A stretch of 64,000 bases of DNA from Sipunculus nudus (GCA_026874595.1 CM049322.1:4387900-4451899), one strand, 5' to 3'. Numbered from the stretch's first letter, positions 26,362-37,364 are shown. Notes: generated by a model not told the origin, from the letters alone. Translations and numbers: made by a program.

Positions 26362-27360
26362 CTCGACACCGTTACACGCAGTAAAATCTCACTTGCACAT
26401 TTTAGAAATTGTTTTGACTAGATTTTTTGTGATTTTCGATAAAATTAAAATTAATAGCCTTTGATAAAATCAAAACATAAATTTCAGTTATGAATTTAAC
26501 AAAAAAAAGGGTGTAAAAATGAACATATTTTCTTATTTTAATTAACTTTTGAAAACAAAAATTGTCTCTATACCTATTTTTGCTTCCAGAGGGGTGCATT
26601 TGCAGGGATTTACCGGACAAAGTACTTTGGTACATCTACCTTCAGAATTTGAGTCGAAATACCTTGTTAATTTTTTTTTAATGCACAGAAAATAAAATTT
26701 ATACATGGTTTTAAATCCTCTTGGTAACGGTGTTGAGCATAGATAACGGTGTTGAGCATAGGTAACGGAGTCGAGCTTCTGAAGTAAAAATAACCGTAGT
26801 GACTACTTGAATACCAGTATTATGTATTAAAACAAGCAAATGCCTGTTTGAATAGAAGAAACGCAAATGTTTAAAATATTTAGCCCAAAATATGTTTCAA
26901 ATTCTATTTCAATAATTTGGATTTAATACCAAGTTCTCGACACCGTTACCTTGCTCTCGACACCGTTATTTTTCATGCAGGTAACGGTTTCGAGTGGTAA
27001 CGGTGCTGAGTTATTTTCATCTATACGTCAAATGCAGGACAAAAATTACTTCCATACCGTCCCTAAGAGGGCAGCACGAGTTATCACTATATGAACAACA
27101 AGAGGAAGCCATTTTCGAAGTGTTCTATGTACGTGACGGTTAATTTTTCGCAGGTGTAACGGTGTCGAGTCCAAATAAACATACGGTGATTTTTTAACCC
27201 TTTAATGATTAACAGAGAACACTGATATGGCAGTTACTAAATTTAATTGTGGATTATGTGTACAAAATTTCCTGAACTCTAATAAACGCTGCTCCCTGCA
27301 TCAGCAAAGTGGTTTCTGTTCACGCGCTGCAAGGTCAAAAGGTTAGGTAACGGTGCCGAG
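26362..27360. repeat. Cluster of ten dispersed copies of a 15-bp motif, GGTAACGGTGTCGAG
   Basis: Copies lie at about 26,362 (minus), 26,723, 26,742 and 26,761 (plus), 26,936 and 26,955 (minus), 26,980, 26,996, 27,155 and 27,346 (plus). Each differs from GGTAACGGTGTCGAG by zero to three bases. Several are spaced exactly 19 bp. The sequence between them is unrelated AT-rich DNA with no shared monomer, so this is not an ordinary tandem repeat. The arrangement is like sub-terminal transposase-binding motifs of some DNA transposons or a cluster of transcription-factor sites. Which of these applies is unknown. Confidence 0.75.
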
Positions 27361-27369
27361 TATATTTTG

Positions 27370-27779
27370 GGAGACATACTTTTTATATCCAAATTTTTGT
27401 ATTAAAAACAAAACGGTCAGGAAAAATCAAGCAAAAATATCATCTTAATAAACTTTCACCGCTCTGACAACGTGGAAAACAAAATCTATATAAATGGAAC
27501 AGTGGTTACAAAAATACGCTGTTTTGAATTTAAGATCCGAGAGAAAGGGACAACGGAAATTTAAGGGTATAGTAACATTTGCAGCTTTTTTTCTGCATGT
27601 ATTTCTGCCCCGATTTGAATTATTTTTATCTCATAATAATGGTTATATCTTTAGCAACAATCTGAATGGTTATTCATGTCATTTTTAGCATTTGCTAATT
27701 TCTCAGTAACAAATATAGTTTCGGGACATGAAATGCGACATTTTTTGTAGATATATATATATATATATCGATAAGTGAG
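27370..27779. other. Unique AT-rich DNA with a short (AT)n tract
   Basis: Contains an (AT)n run at about 27,751-27,769 and a 64-codon open frame without recognisable content. Nothing else was seen. Confidence 0.45.
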
Positions 27780-28165
27780 CAAAACCCGGACACCACAGCC
27801 CAGGAAATTTAATCCCGCTGTCTCTGACAACTTGTCCGAATCACAGTCATAATGATAGCGGATACTAGGACCCTGCGCGTGCCGAAAAATTGAACCCGCA
27901 CCCGCCCCGTAGTTACTATGATTTTTTTCAGCCCTCATCCGCCCAGCAAAATTTTCTTTCAGCCCGCACCCGCCTCGCATTTTTCAAGTTTCCGGCCGCA
28001 GTAAAGCCCGCAAAATAATTAAAAAAAGGTTTACATATCAACAATATTTTACAGCACTTGTATAAGCCACGCCTATTATTAATATATATGAAATGTTTGA
28101 TGATTGGAATGAAAAAAATAATTTTAATACGTTTTTGCAATCATTCAAACCCCGCCCCGCGCAGG
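27780..28165 (-). repeat. Interspersed repeat with CCCGCACCCGC motifs, reverse-oriented copy
   Basis: On the minus strand this reads as repeated GCGGGCTGA and GGCGGGTGCGGG words separated by T-rich spacers, with ATCATAGTAACTACGGGGCG in the middle. A similar text in plus orientation lies at 30,520-30,800 (ATCATAGTATTAACGTTGGG, GCGGGCTGA several times). The two copies face each other across about 2.4 kb that contains a HINE-like insertion. It is non-coding. Confidence 0.55.
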
Positions 28166-28557
28166 GCCTTAGAGGATACGCTCCCTCCCTAATGCTTTAT
28201 TTATTTATTTATTTTTTATTTTAATAACAGCATTCATAAAAAAAGAGAAAGCCATACACCTATGGCCTCACTATTGCCTAACAGTGAAGTATTTTCAGGT
28301 GTGCGGAGCAGGATGTGTCCGACAAAGACGGCTGACCTCATATCGACCGACATCATTATAAAGAGCTATTCCACAAAAACATCGGGTGTGGCAGGGTCGG
28401 TGGATGTATATTGTTAATATTTGATTATCTCGATGAAAAGAATTATAGTTCAATTTTTTATACAAAAAATGACAGGGAATATATCTGTTAACACTATCAA
28501 CTTATAAATCTGAACAAATGTATGGAAATATTGTTTAAAAATTAGATTTTTTTTTCC

Positions 28558-28775
28558 GAGTCCGTGATCCGCGTGAACTACACCTCGTCGTACACGCGTC
28601 ACATTCAGGTCGTTACCATCGATACAGAACTAACTGGATCAACAACATTGACTCACAGACTCAAGATGCAGTATTAAAGAATTGCCTGTTGGTAAATATA
28701 TAAATGGATATTCTTCTATTTATGCAGAAACGTAAGACTCTGCGCAATTACGATGCAAACAGAACATATAATATA
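28558..28775. repeat. Interspersed repeat family R2, copy 1 left part, split by a HINE-like insertion
   Basis: The segment shares an ordered set of words with 39,594-39,860: CCGAGTCCGTGATC or CCGGGTCCTTGGGTC, CAGGTCGTTACC or CAGGTCGTAATA, GATCAACAACATTGACTCA or GATCAACAACGTTGACTCA, TTAAAGAATTGCCTG or TTAAAGAATATTCTGG, and GTAAATATATAAATGGATAT. The second half of this copy resumes at 29,653 after the inserted HINE-like element. No coding capacity was seen. Confidence 0.6.
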
Positions 28776-29652
28776 ACTAGAATATGGGTAGTCGACAAGC
28801 TTCAACAGCTATCTGCCTTATCAAAGAGACAGGGATAAAGTGAGGCTGGGGATCTTATCTCACGTGACAGCCCAAGAAATGTGTTGCTTTTGATATGCCC
28901 AGGAAAGACCTATCCTAAGCCGCATGGATGGAAGAAACTAAGATTTATTAAGGTTGGCTCCACCAGTCATGTATACAATGATATTATGGAGATATCTAAG
29001 ATCTATGATATGGGGATATCCGAGATCTATTGGACATCTACGACAACAGTCCAGACTTACACGGCAAACCATTAATGAGAAAAGGGTACCAATGTATTCT
29101 ACGAAAACGGGTAGGTAGGTGGCATCACCTGTCAGGTCTACGTGAAAACTCTCCAAGATGGAAGAACATGCGAAATTTCAGAAAAATAAACCACTTCTTA
29201 TATATGAATGATTTTCACCCAAAAGCAAACAAATGCAGATGGCATCATGCACCGGTATTTCGTACGAGATGGAGATATCCAAGATCTATAGATATGCATA
29301 GGCCTTATTGCAACCTAATACATTGATTCAGTGGAGAGATATGGTTATTATCACTAAGGCGCATAAATGGCAAGTGCTCCGATGGACGCCAGGCAAAAAC
29401 TATTGCTGATGGCGCCACCAGTCTTGACTACTGCATGGAGGTATTTATTATTAATAGACAAACACAATTGCAGCCAGTTCCTCAATCCACTCCTTAGATA
29501 TGGCCTATAATCATTAAGATGCACAGGTGGACACTGCTTGCAAATGGGTGCAGGTAGCGCCACCAGGCTTTGTCAGGCAATAGTTCTCATGTGACCTTAT
29601 AATTACCCCATGAAAACATCTATAGTATCAGCAAAACTGTTTTGCAGATACA
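28776..29652 (-). mobile_element. HINE-like element, copy 3, reverse orientation, short form
   Basis: In element orientation, the 5' end TGTATCTGCAAAACAGTTTT starts at 29,652 and the 3' end CTAGT finishes at 28,776. Both ends are bordered by T. Internal palindromes are degraded: GGTGGCATCACC near 29,110, TGGCGCCACC near 29,410 and TAGCGCCACC near 29,558. At 877 bp it is half the length of copy 4. It interrupts the interspersed repeat described at 28,558 and 29,653, so it is younger than that repeat. Confidence 0.75.
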
Positions 29653-29760
29653 ATAAAACAACATGGTAGGATAGAATTTATTCCAATATAATACAAATTA
29701 TAACCATAGGTATAAACTATATACGTTGTGTATAAATCTACATATAATTATTTGATATAA
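29653..29760. repeat. Interspersed repeat family R2, copy 1 right part
   Basis: The text ATAGAATTTATTCCAATATA and the following TTATAACC-like stretch match TACAATTTATTCCAAGTCAA and following bases near 39,805-39,840. This places it as the continuation of the copy that began at 28,558. Confidence 0.5.
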
Positions 29761-29839
29761 TAAAACAAATCAGTGTATCAGCAATAAGCATCCCGCTACT
29801 GAACCACTGTAGGTTTCGTTCAGCAATCATATACACTAA

Positions 29840-29840
<1 letters not shown>

Positions 29841-29909
<69 letters not shown>
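29841..29909. repeat. (AT)n microsatellite
   Basis: About 68 bp of AT dinucleotides, followed shortly by a poly-C run at about 29,922-29,933. Confidence 0.97.
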
Positions 29910-29910
<1 letters not shown>

Positions 29911-30164
29911 TGAGTTGTGAGCCCCCCCCCCCGCCTATAGAATTGACTGGATGTTTCATATGATTGTTCAAACCGACCCGACCCTGTCATTGCAGAACTC
30001 TATGAATCCCGCTTTGCATATTGTTTTAATTTAAAAGACAACAACGAGGAGACACCGGCCTGTGACGTGTCACTTGTCTCACAAGCTACAACATGAGCGA
30101 GTACATGTATAGCTCGCATTACTAAGAGGTCTTTTTCTCATCTCTTCACACCCTGCAGGATAAG

Positions 30165-30345
30165 ATGGAACGAGGTGGCGAAATGGTCTATAACTCTGGA
30201 CGTTTGACCGCCAATTTGTGCCCCCCCCCCTAAACTGACCGCCGTCTACGCTAAGACTCCCAATCAAAGTCTTTACCACAAATGTGTGCTCTCTCGACCC
30301 TGGGATGAATGGGTACAAGGGCCCTGCTCGGGGCGGGCAATTATG
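30165..30345. mobile_element. Possible decayed tRNA-derived SINE
   Basis: GTGGCGAAATGGTCTATAAC near 30,175 resembles the A-box part of a class II tRNA. CTCTCGACCCTGGG followed by GATGAATGGGTAC near 30,290-30,315 resembles a B-box with a common SINE continuation. The boxes are about 110 bp apart, wider than in a tRNA gene, so an insertion or chance similarity is possible. No poly-A tail was found. Confidence 0.25.
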
Positions 30346-30519
30346 CCCTTTAAACGATTTTATGAATTTGATATTATTGCTAAAACGTATTAAAATTATT
30401 ATTTTCCTTTCAATAATCAGATTTTCCTCACATCTTTTTAACGAGCATGGCTGATCTATGTTTGTGCTTGTAAAAGCTACTGTTTATATGTATATTTTTT
30501 TTGTCATAAAGCTAAACTT

Positions 30520-30800
30520 TCTTTGGTTGGTTTGAGGGCTTGATTGCGGGCTTGGAGCTTGAAATAACGGGACGAGGCGTGTGCCGGCTTAAACAAAATT
30601 TTGCGGGTGGGGGTGGGGGGTACGGGTGAAAGAATCATAGTATTAACGTTGGGTTGCGGGCTGAATTTTTTTCTTTGACTGTGCGGTGGTCTGCGGGCTG
30701 ACAGTGCGTGATGTAGGACGGGCTGATTTTATTTTCTTTGATTGTGGGGTGGTCAGCGGGCTGACAGTGCGTGATGTGGGGCGGGTGCGGTTCATTGGCG
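30520..30800 (+). repeat. Interspersed repeat with GCGGGCTGA motifs, forward copy
   Basis: GCGGGCTGA-type words recur several times with T-rich spacers. GACAGTGCGTGATGTAGGAC and GACAGTGCGTGATGTGGGGC form a local direct repeat of about 70 bp. The text corresponds to the reverse-oriented segment at 27,780-28,165. It is non-coding. Confidence 0.55.
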
Positions 30801-31194
30801 GCAGGTAAATGTAGTACAGAAAACCGTTCTAGCGCCTGTTTGGCTCCTTTGGTTGTATGCTACCCAGGCAATCCATAAAAATAAAATACTAAAATGAACA
30901 GGCCCGAAAGACCAGGAAAGCAAAGTGTAAAGTCGGATGAGACTGACATCGTTGGTGATATCAGACTAAAAATAAACCTCCTTTTTTACCCATGTTTTTT
31001 GTTTTACTTCTATCCTCCAAGTAGCAGTTTATAGCAGCGGATTTTAATGTCTAAGATATATCCATGTGGTTGGTTCATGTTTTGTCAGGTATCATTGGTA
31101 TTTCGAAAATTATTGTTAATATTAAAGGGACTGTCCCTAAACGCCTTTAGATTTCTCGAAATATAAACATGAAAAAAAATGTAAATTCCCCCAG
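30801..31194. other. Unique DNA, nothing recognised
   Basis: No repeat, open frame or RNA gene could be identified here. Confidence 0.45.
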
Positions 31195-31245
31195 GACCCG
31201 CAGGTGTGGTACACCGACCCTAGTTGACTCCAGGATATAATCGTA
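31195..31245 (+). mobile_element. Internal fragment of the SINE family found at 33,325
   Basis: GACCCGCAGGTGTGGTACACCG and TAGTTGACTCCAGGATATAA align with the body of the 33,325-33,730 SINE (TGCCCGCAGGTGCAGTAGTC and TGGTTGACGCCAGGATATTA). Only about 50 bp is recognisable. A 3' fragment of the same family lies 740 bp downstream. The two could be one element split by an insertion, or two independent pieces. Confidence 0.5.
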
Positions 31246-31309
31246 TAAAACCCCGCTGCTTCTCCATCAGAACAAAGCTGGTTGACCCGTATCACGGTCC
31301 TGTCTACAG
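31244..31309 (+). promoter_or_regulatory. Possible TATA box and short first exon with a splice donor
   Basis: TATAAAA at 31,244-31,250 is followed about 60 bp later by CTACAG|GTAATT at 31,304-31,315, a reasonable splice donor. The arrangement would suit a core promoter with a short non-coding first exon. No downstream coding exon was found and both signals occur by chance in AT-rich DNA, so this is only a candidate. Confidence 0.15.
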
Positions 31310-31984
31310 GTAATTTATTGTCATGACACCTTCATCCCGAATTTTAACTTATTCAGCTTGGCACGGCGAATACAAGCGTATGCAACCTGGTATATACCGG
31401 TAAGTGATATTTACCGCCGGCGATATTTCATGTATTCCATGTATTGGTTGTCGACAAGAGAAAATATTATTCATAACTTTTCAGATTAAATTTGAAGCAC
31501 GGTTTGGGTAACATTGGGGATGCACTTTAAATTACTGAAAAATAAAAGGTTTGGGGGGGGGCGTTTTGTTGTGACAGTAATGATATAGCGGTTGTCGTAG
31601 TGTTATCCTCCTCAATGCTGACATTGTATTTGTGCCGTGTTTGCTCGAGTACGACTGACTCACACATGAAGAATCAGGAATATTTGGTATCCGTTATGAC
31701 ATGACATATAAGATAAGAGCAAGATTCATTAAACATTCTATAAACAAACACAAACACAGAAATTAATACAAGAATTTCCCGTCAGTTTGACCTGTAAATG
31801 CATGCAATATAGTGACGTGGGATAGCCATCTGGCGGCAAACAAATAAACTAATCCAGTACCCAGCCTATGGACAAAACCGGCGACAATTAATAAGGTTGT
31901 CGTTTATATTTCTAAGACATTGTTTCACCCGGCCACTAAATAAGGCAGGCGATTATTTAAGACCAGGCGCCTGCTAAAGGAAAT

Positions 31985-32086
31985 ACTGTAGTCCTAATTC
32001 GGAATGAAATTCTGCAGATGTACGTAATACTTAACTCCGCTAGCATTAAACATAAGATTTCTGCTGCCTCAAAAAAAAAAAAAAAA
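31985..32086 (+). mobile_element. 5'-truncated SINE, 3' fragment with poly-A
   Basis: GTAGTCCTAATTCGGAATGA and AATTCTGCAGATGTACGTAA match the 3' part of the SINE at 33,325-33,730. The fragment ends in a 16-A tail at 32,071-32,086. It lacks the tRNA-like head. Confidence 0.7.
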
Positions 32087-32440
32087 TCTTAAAAAAATAG
32101 TGCATGAGCTTTACAAAGTTTCTCATTTTGTTCCCAAACAGCTTCAAGAGTTCATTAAAACACCTATAAGGTTGATGGGGTATAACATGGATTATTGTGA
32201 GGTGGTCGAATCCATGAATCTTAGAAAGACCCGGTAAATCCAGATAAAACTAAAAAAAAAACTTGAAAGAGCAGTGGAGTCGGACATATTATGAAGCGAG
32301 CCAAGCCTGTAGTACACAGTACACAGTAACTATGAATGTTGTGAAACAGCGTATATTTTTTTATTATTCTTTTGTCACGGATCTCCGTAGCCCTGAGTCG
32401 GGATGTGCACGTCTTTGGTCTAGAATTGTCTGGAATCATG

Positions 32441-32500
32441 ACAGGGGCGTAGCCAGAGGGAGGGGGGGGGGGGGGGGGGATGTGGCATCCTGTCCTTCCA
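32441..32500. mobile_element. Possible short repeat with GGGGCGTAGCCAG and poly-G
   Basis: CAGGGGCGTAGCCAGAGGGA followed by an approximately 20-base G run has the look of one end of a small non-autonomous element. The other end could not be fixed. Confidence 0.3.
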
Positions 32501-32608
32501 GTTTACCGGAATTTCACATTAAAATGATTAAAATCCTGTCACTGGCATCCGCAGATTTAGGACATTTCTACATTCCATTAGGGTTGATCCTGCGAATATG
32601 ACATTTGA

Positions 32609-34957
32609 AGCTCATATGACTATAAATCATCTGAGCTATAGCGATGGACCTTTGTCCGTCATCCGTCTGGCCGGCCGGCCGTCGGTTAACAAAGAAACTG
32701 TTTGAAACTGTTGACATACGAATCCAAAATTCAACATACAGTTAGACGTCCTATAAATTCTCCAACCAAACTCAAAACTGGGTCCCTGCGGCTTCGTTCC
32801 CTTGGAAAATGAAGGAAAACCTCATTTTTCCAGTAAAAGCCTGTTGTTGCACTTCAAGGGTACCTTACATTAAACTACTGTAGTTTTTTTGTTGTTTATA
32901 TTTTGCATAGATGATCCTCTATATATTTTCAATGAGCATACAAGACATTAAATCAATATTGCATAATTTTTAGAAGTTATGGATCTGAACATAATGCATC
33001 TTGTCAAAACATCAGGAAATATATTTTTCACTAAACATGGTAACAGTATAGAGACTTTTTCAAGGATAAAAATGTATTTAATCAACATTTAATCGTATGC
33101 CAGAAATTTGCTTAGAATTTTGTAATTTTTTAAAAGTTATTAGCATCAATGTAAAATCAATACCTTAAATTTTGCCCAATTTTACCTAGGCACATTTTGT
33201 TTCATGTAAGTAATGATGATTTAATTAACAACATAAACATCAGTATTTACTCTTTTGAAATATGAAATTTGAAAGAATTCGAACAAAAACAGTAACTTTT
33301 ATTCCAGTTTTTAGACACAAACCAGCTTCCGTGGCTCAGGGGTAGAGCACAGGACGGGAGATCGTGAGTTCGAATCTCAGCCGAGGCGGTGAGATTTTTT
33401 ACGGTTGGCCCCCACCCGGGGTGAGCGGTTTGCAGGCTTATTGGGAAGGTCGTGCCCAACGGCCGTGTTTCACTCACAAACGAGGAACCGCCTTTCAGGG
33501 GTTCCTCGGTGGATTGATCCAGCAATTTGGACGATAACGCACCCAGTGCCCGCAGGTGCAGTAGTCACAGGGCTTGGTTGACGCCAGGATATTAAATTAG
33601 GGGAAGCGTGTGATACTGCCCTGTCACCGTAGTCCGAAATCGGAATGAAATTCTGCAGATGTACATATACGTAGTTAAGTAAGCTTTAAATATGGAGGCG
33701 GTTACCTCCACCAAAATAAAAAAAAAAAAATCCAGACACCATGTCAAGTATTGTTTAAATCAAGTAAACCCACCACGGTGGTGTGCAGTAAATGCCGAAT
33801 CCCTCACCAAGCCACCGGTTATGTGATTGCTTCAGTCCACGCAGCTGGCTCCCTTTGCTCAGCAGTGCTAGGCTTCCCCTCCTGTCCCCGCACCCCAATA
33901 TGAAGAGGATTTATAAACAAGCTGAATGTTATAATTTTCTATGTTTAATAAATTTTTCCGAGGCTTTTACTACATTTTGAAATTTTGTTTGTATAACAGG
34001 AGGTTACAACAAGTGCACATTGAATTATCATTGTTAGGTTTTGAAATAAAAGTATGGATGTGCATGTTGAGAGGAACTCCTTGCTTCAGAAGAGTTAAGA
34101 ACTTTTTGCTTTCTTTTAAAAGTGTGAAATTTAGTATTAAATCATAGCTGAGATAATATTTAACATAATGATGTTGTTTCCAATCCAACCGCCAGTGTGT
34201 ATACCTGATTTTAAAAGGGATTTTTTAATCATTTTTACTGATTTTGTTTTATTTAAGTTAATAAAAGTACGCATGTTCATTAAACTAAAAAGCGCAATGT
34301 ACAAACCTTTTTTGGAATAGCGATCTAAGAAACAATCTAGAAGATGACATTTTAGTGGTTTAATCTAAAAAGATAATATTTTTAAAATTACGCATTTCAA
34401 ATTAAAAAATAGCTAAATATGTGTATGCATTATTTGACATGACCAAACTAATGATAAAAAATGATACAGCTTATAATTCTAAATTTACTTTTATACGCAG
34501 ATTTTTGTTTATATTGCAAATTTATTATATTTTTAAATTGAAAAATTCAATTAGATGAATTTATTCATTAAATTTATCGTTATTCTCCTGCCAATATGGA
34601 CATGCTGAAAAACAGGGTTTAATATAAACTTTAAATCTTTATTTCCTGCCTCACCAGAAAGTGGAATAAAGTTATCAGTACTGTCTGTCCTCCTGTGTCC
34701 ATCTGAAAATATTTCATATGCAACACAGTATCTCAAAACATATACTGTTTTTTCTATGACAGTTATGTCACAGTATTAGATTGGTATTCATATATTTACG
34801 AATTATTCATTATCACCAAATAGCAGGATTATTTTCTCTTAGCTTTGCAAATACTAATTAAAAAAAAATGGAAATAAGTATATCTTGCAATTGTTGAAAT
34901 TTTACAAAATTCCCCTGAGCGCCGTGACCCATGGGTCCCTTGTTTTTTTTTTTTTTT
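32609..34957 (+). mobile_element. Candidate large non-coding element with 5' hairpin and poly-T end, interrupted by a SINE
   Basis: It starts with an inverted repeat, AGCTCATATGA and TCATCTGAGCT around 32,609-32,637, then GCGATGG and a TCCGTC-rich stretch. An almost identical opening (hairpin, AGCAAT, TCTGTCC repeats) begins at 63,042. A plausible end is CTGAGCGCCGTGACCCATGG at 34,916 followed by a T run at 34,943-34,957. No coding region is evident. The two ends are linked by inference only and may belong to different elements. Confidence 0.4.
33325..33730 (+). mobile_element. tRNA-derived SINE, full-length (about 406 bp)
   Basis: The tRNA-like head has a canonical A box, TGGCTCAGGGGTAGAGC (about 33,332-33,348), and a B box, GTTCGAATCTC, with a T-arm stem (TGAG/CTCA). 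These would form an internal RNA polymerase III promoter. A body of about 270 bp follows. Near the 3' end is the conserved GAAATTCTGCAGATGTACAT and a small hairpin (GGAGG...CCTCC), then a poly-A tail to 33,730. AGACAC occurs on both sides and may be part of a target-site duplication. The 3' part recurs in truncated copies at 31,985 and 37,239, so the family was mobile here. Confidence 0.85.
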
Positions 34958-36080
34958 AATTTATTCATCTTGTACAACTGATATTTCTATTTGGAATTAA
35001 ATATGAGTTGGTTCTCTCAAATTATTGTGAGGTATTATATATATATATGCATCAATTGCCTTTGTTAGATAGTGTTCTGTGTTTGCCCATTCATCATTCT
35101 TTCTTTTCTAATTAATAACATCAACTGAGCCCACTAAGCCCACCCGATTATATACATCAATATTTCTGTAGTTTGGCCATAAAGAATTCTCCAAAACCTA
35201 TTATGATAAGGATGTCTTTAAAACCTCCCTGACAGCTCAGCTTTACTGCCTGTTATAGCCGATCAGAATTCCCAAACATGCACATTATTTAGCCCTGTCT
35301 ATTTTTTTAATATTAAGTATGTCCATAATTGCCGCCGCCAGAAAGTTGTGCACAAAATAACTTTCATAGCAGTCATGAAAGGAATCTTATGAAATTTTCC
35401 GGGCATCTCGAGGATGGGAAAAAAGAAGAAACGATTTGATTTTGGTGTGGACCCAGCACATGGCGGAGGCTTGCATTTCTCTCATTGCAATTTTCAATTC
35501 AATTGCTGCTTCAATTATCGCATGATTGTACACTCTATTATTTACTTTAACCATTAAATATACTCCCAAATACACGCAGGACTCCACAACGTGTGTTTTC
35601 AGATCATATAGGCCTATGAATAAAATTGGTAGGTCAATTTGAGCAAGAAAATACCAATCTCTATTGCATGGGGCCGGATATGTTGTTTGCACATGCACAC
35701 ATGTGTTTTCACGAAAGGGACTCTACCAAGTGTTGAACACCAACACGTACACACTCTAGAAATATTCATCTGTATTAATAGCTGAACACCCTGGAAGTGA
35801 TTCACGTATCTTACTGTTACACAACGTCACTTGTATTGCACGCCATCCGAGGACAAATGAAACAACAAATAACCAAGCATTTGGATTTAAAACACAGTTA
35901 AAATTAATTAGACATTTGGACAAGTCTGGGATATATCGACAACTCAATGACCAGTATTCATAGATAATGATTTGAATGTAGGTCCTGTTGTTAAGCGGTT
36001 ATGGTAGATGTAATCTTCAGGATATCATCAGAAAGAACTTTGTTACACCTAAATATCATTAGTTTTCATAATAAATGACC
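34958..36080. other. AT-rich unique DNA, nothing recognised
   Basis: No tandem repeat, SINE head or domain-bearing frame was found. The 103-codon minus-strand frame at 35,387-35,698 has no recognisable features or splice context. Such frames are expected at this length. Confidence 0.45.
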
Positions 36081-36165
36081 TCAATCCGAGTATTTCCAAA
36101 AAGTTATTTTTTCCCCATTAACATTCCTTAATTTGCTCAGATTCCTTTGATCCAAAACGTTCCAG

Positions 36166-37185
36166 TACGTGAGGCAGATACACTGTGAGGCTGATACCAT
36201 GTGAGGTTGATACATTGTGAAGCTGATACACGGTGAAGTAAATACAGTGTGCGGCTGATACACTGTGAGGCTGATAGACTGTGAGGTTGATACACTGTGA
36301 GGCTGATACACTGTGAGGTTGATACACTGTGAGGCTGATACACTCTAATGTTGATACTCTGTGAGGCTGACACACTGTGAGGCTGGTATTCTAAGGTTGA
36401 TACACTGTGAAGCTGATACACTGTGAGGCTGATACACTGTGAGGCTGATACATTGTAAGGCTGACACACTTTGACAGTGCGCCTGATACACTCTAAGGTT
36501 GATACATTGTGTGAGTCTAATACACTGTGAGGCTGATACACTGTGAGGCTGATACACTCTAAGGTTAATACTTTGTGAGGCTGGTACACTCTAAGGCTGA
36601 TACACTGTGAGGCTGACACACTATGAGTCTTATACACTGTGAGGCTGGCACACTGTGAGGCTGGTACACTCTAAGGCTGATACACTCTGAGGCTGGTACT
36701 GTAAGGTTGATACACTGTGAAGCTGATACATTGTGAGGCTGATACACTCTAAGGTTGATACTCTGTGAGGCTGGTACACTCTAAGGCTGATACACTGTGA
36801 GGCTGACACACTATGAGTCTGATAAACTGTGAGGCTGGCACACTGTGAGGCTGGTACACTCTTAGGCTGGTACACTGTGAGGCTGGTACACTCTAAGGCT
36901 GATACACCGTGAGGCTGGTACTCTAAGGTTGATACCCTGTTAAGCTGATACATTGTGACGCTGATAGGCCGTGACTGTGAGGCTAATTCACGCTAAGGTT
37001 GATACGGTGTGAGGCTGATACGGTGTGAGGCTGATACACTGTGAGGCTGATACACTGTGAGGCCAATATACTCTCAGGTTGAAAGACTGTGAGGGTAATA
37101 CACTCTTAGTTTCATACACTGTGAGGATGATGTGATATAAGGCTCATACACTGCAGGCCAGATCCCCTGCGAGGCTAATACTGTG
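36166..37185. repeat. 16-bp minisatellite, about 60 degenerate copies
   Basis: The unit is GAGGCTGATACACTGT, with common variants CTCTAAGGTTGATACT, GGCTGGTACACTCT and GGCTGACACACTAT. The order of variants repeats on a larger scale; for example a run TAAGGTTGATACTCTGTGAG, GCTGGTACACTCTAAGGC occurs more than once. The minus-strand open frames here (runs of SVSASQCISLTVYQPH) are products of a 48-base reading period and are not called as genes. Confidence 0.95.
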
Positions 37186-37238
37186 AAGTTATGTGGAAGT
37201 TTTATTTATTCATTTATATTTGTTTGCAAGCCTATAAG

Positions 37239-37364
37239 AGGAAGCGTGCGATACTGACCTGTCACGTAGCCCGAAACCGGAATGGAATTCTGCAGATGTA
37301 CATATACTCAGTTAAGTTAATTACCAATAAAAAGTGGAGGCGGTTACCTCCACCGAAAAAAAAA
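37239..37364 (+). mobile_element. 5'-truncated SINE, 3' fragment with poly-A
   Basis: From GAGGAAGCGTGCGATACTGA to the A tail it matches the last 130 bp of the SINE at 33,325-33,730. The match includes AATTCTGCAGATGTACATAT and the terminal hairpin GTGGAGG-CGGTTA-CCTCCAC. 5' truncation is typical of target-primed reverse transcription. Confidence 0.8.

Noticed and set aside
33325-33390. Functional tRNA gene
   Set aside because: The acceptor stem pairs poorly and the sequence continues into a SINE body with a poly-A tail, so it is a tRNA-derived promoter and not a tRNA gene.
36081-36953. Minus-strand frames with QPHSVSASQCISLTVY-type repeats
   Set aside because: They are produced by the 16-bp minisatellite read over a 48-base period. 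Several frames are open in parallel and all are broken by ordinary unit variation.
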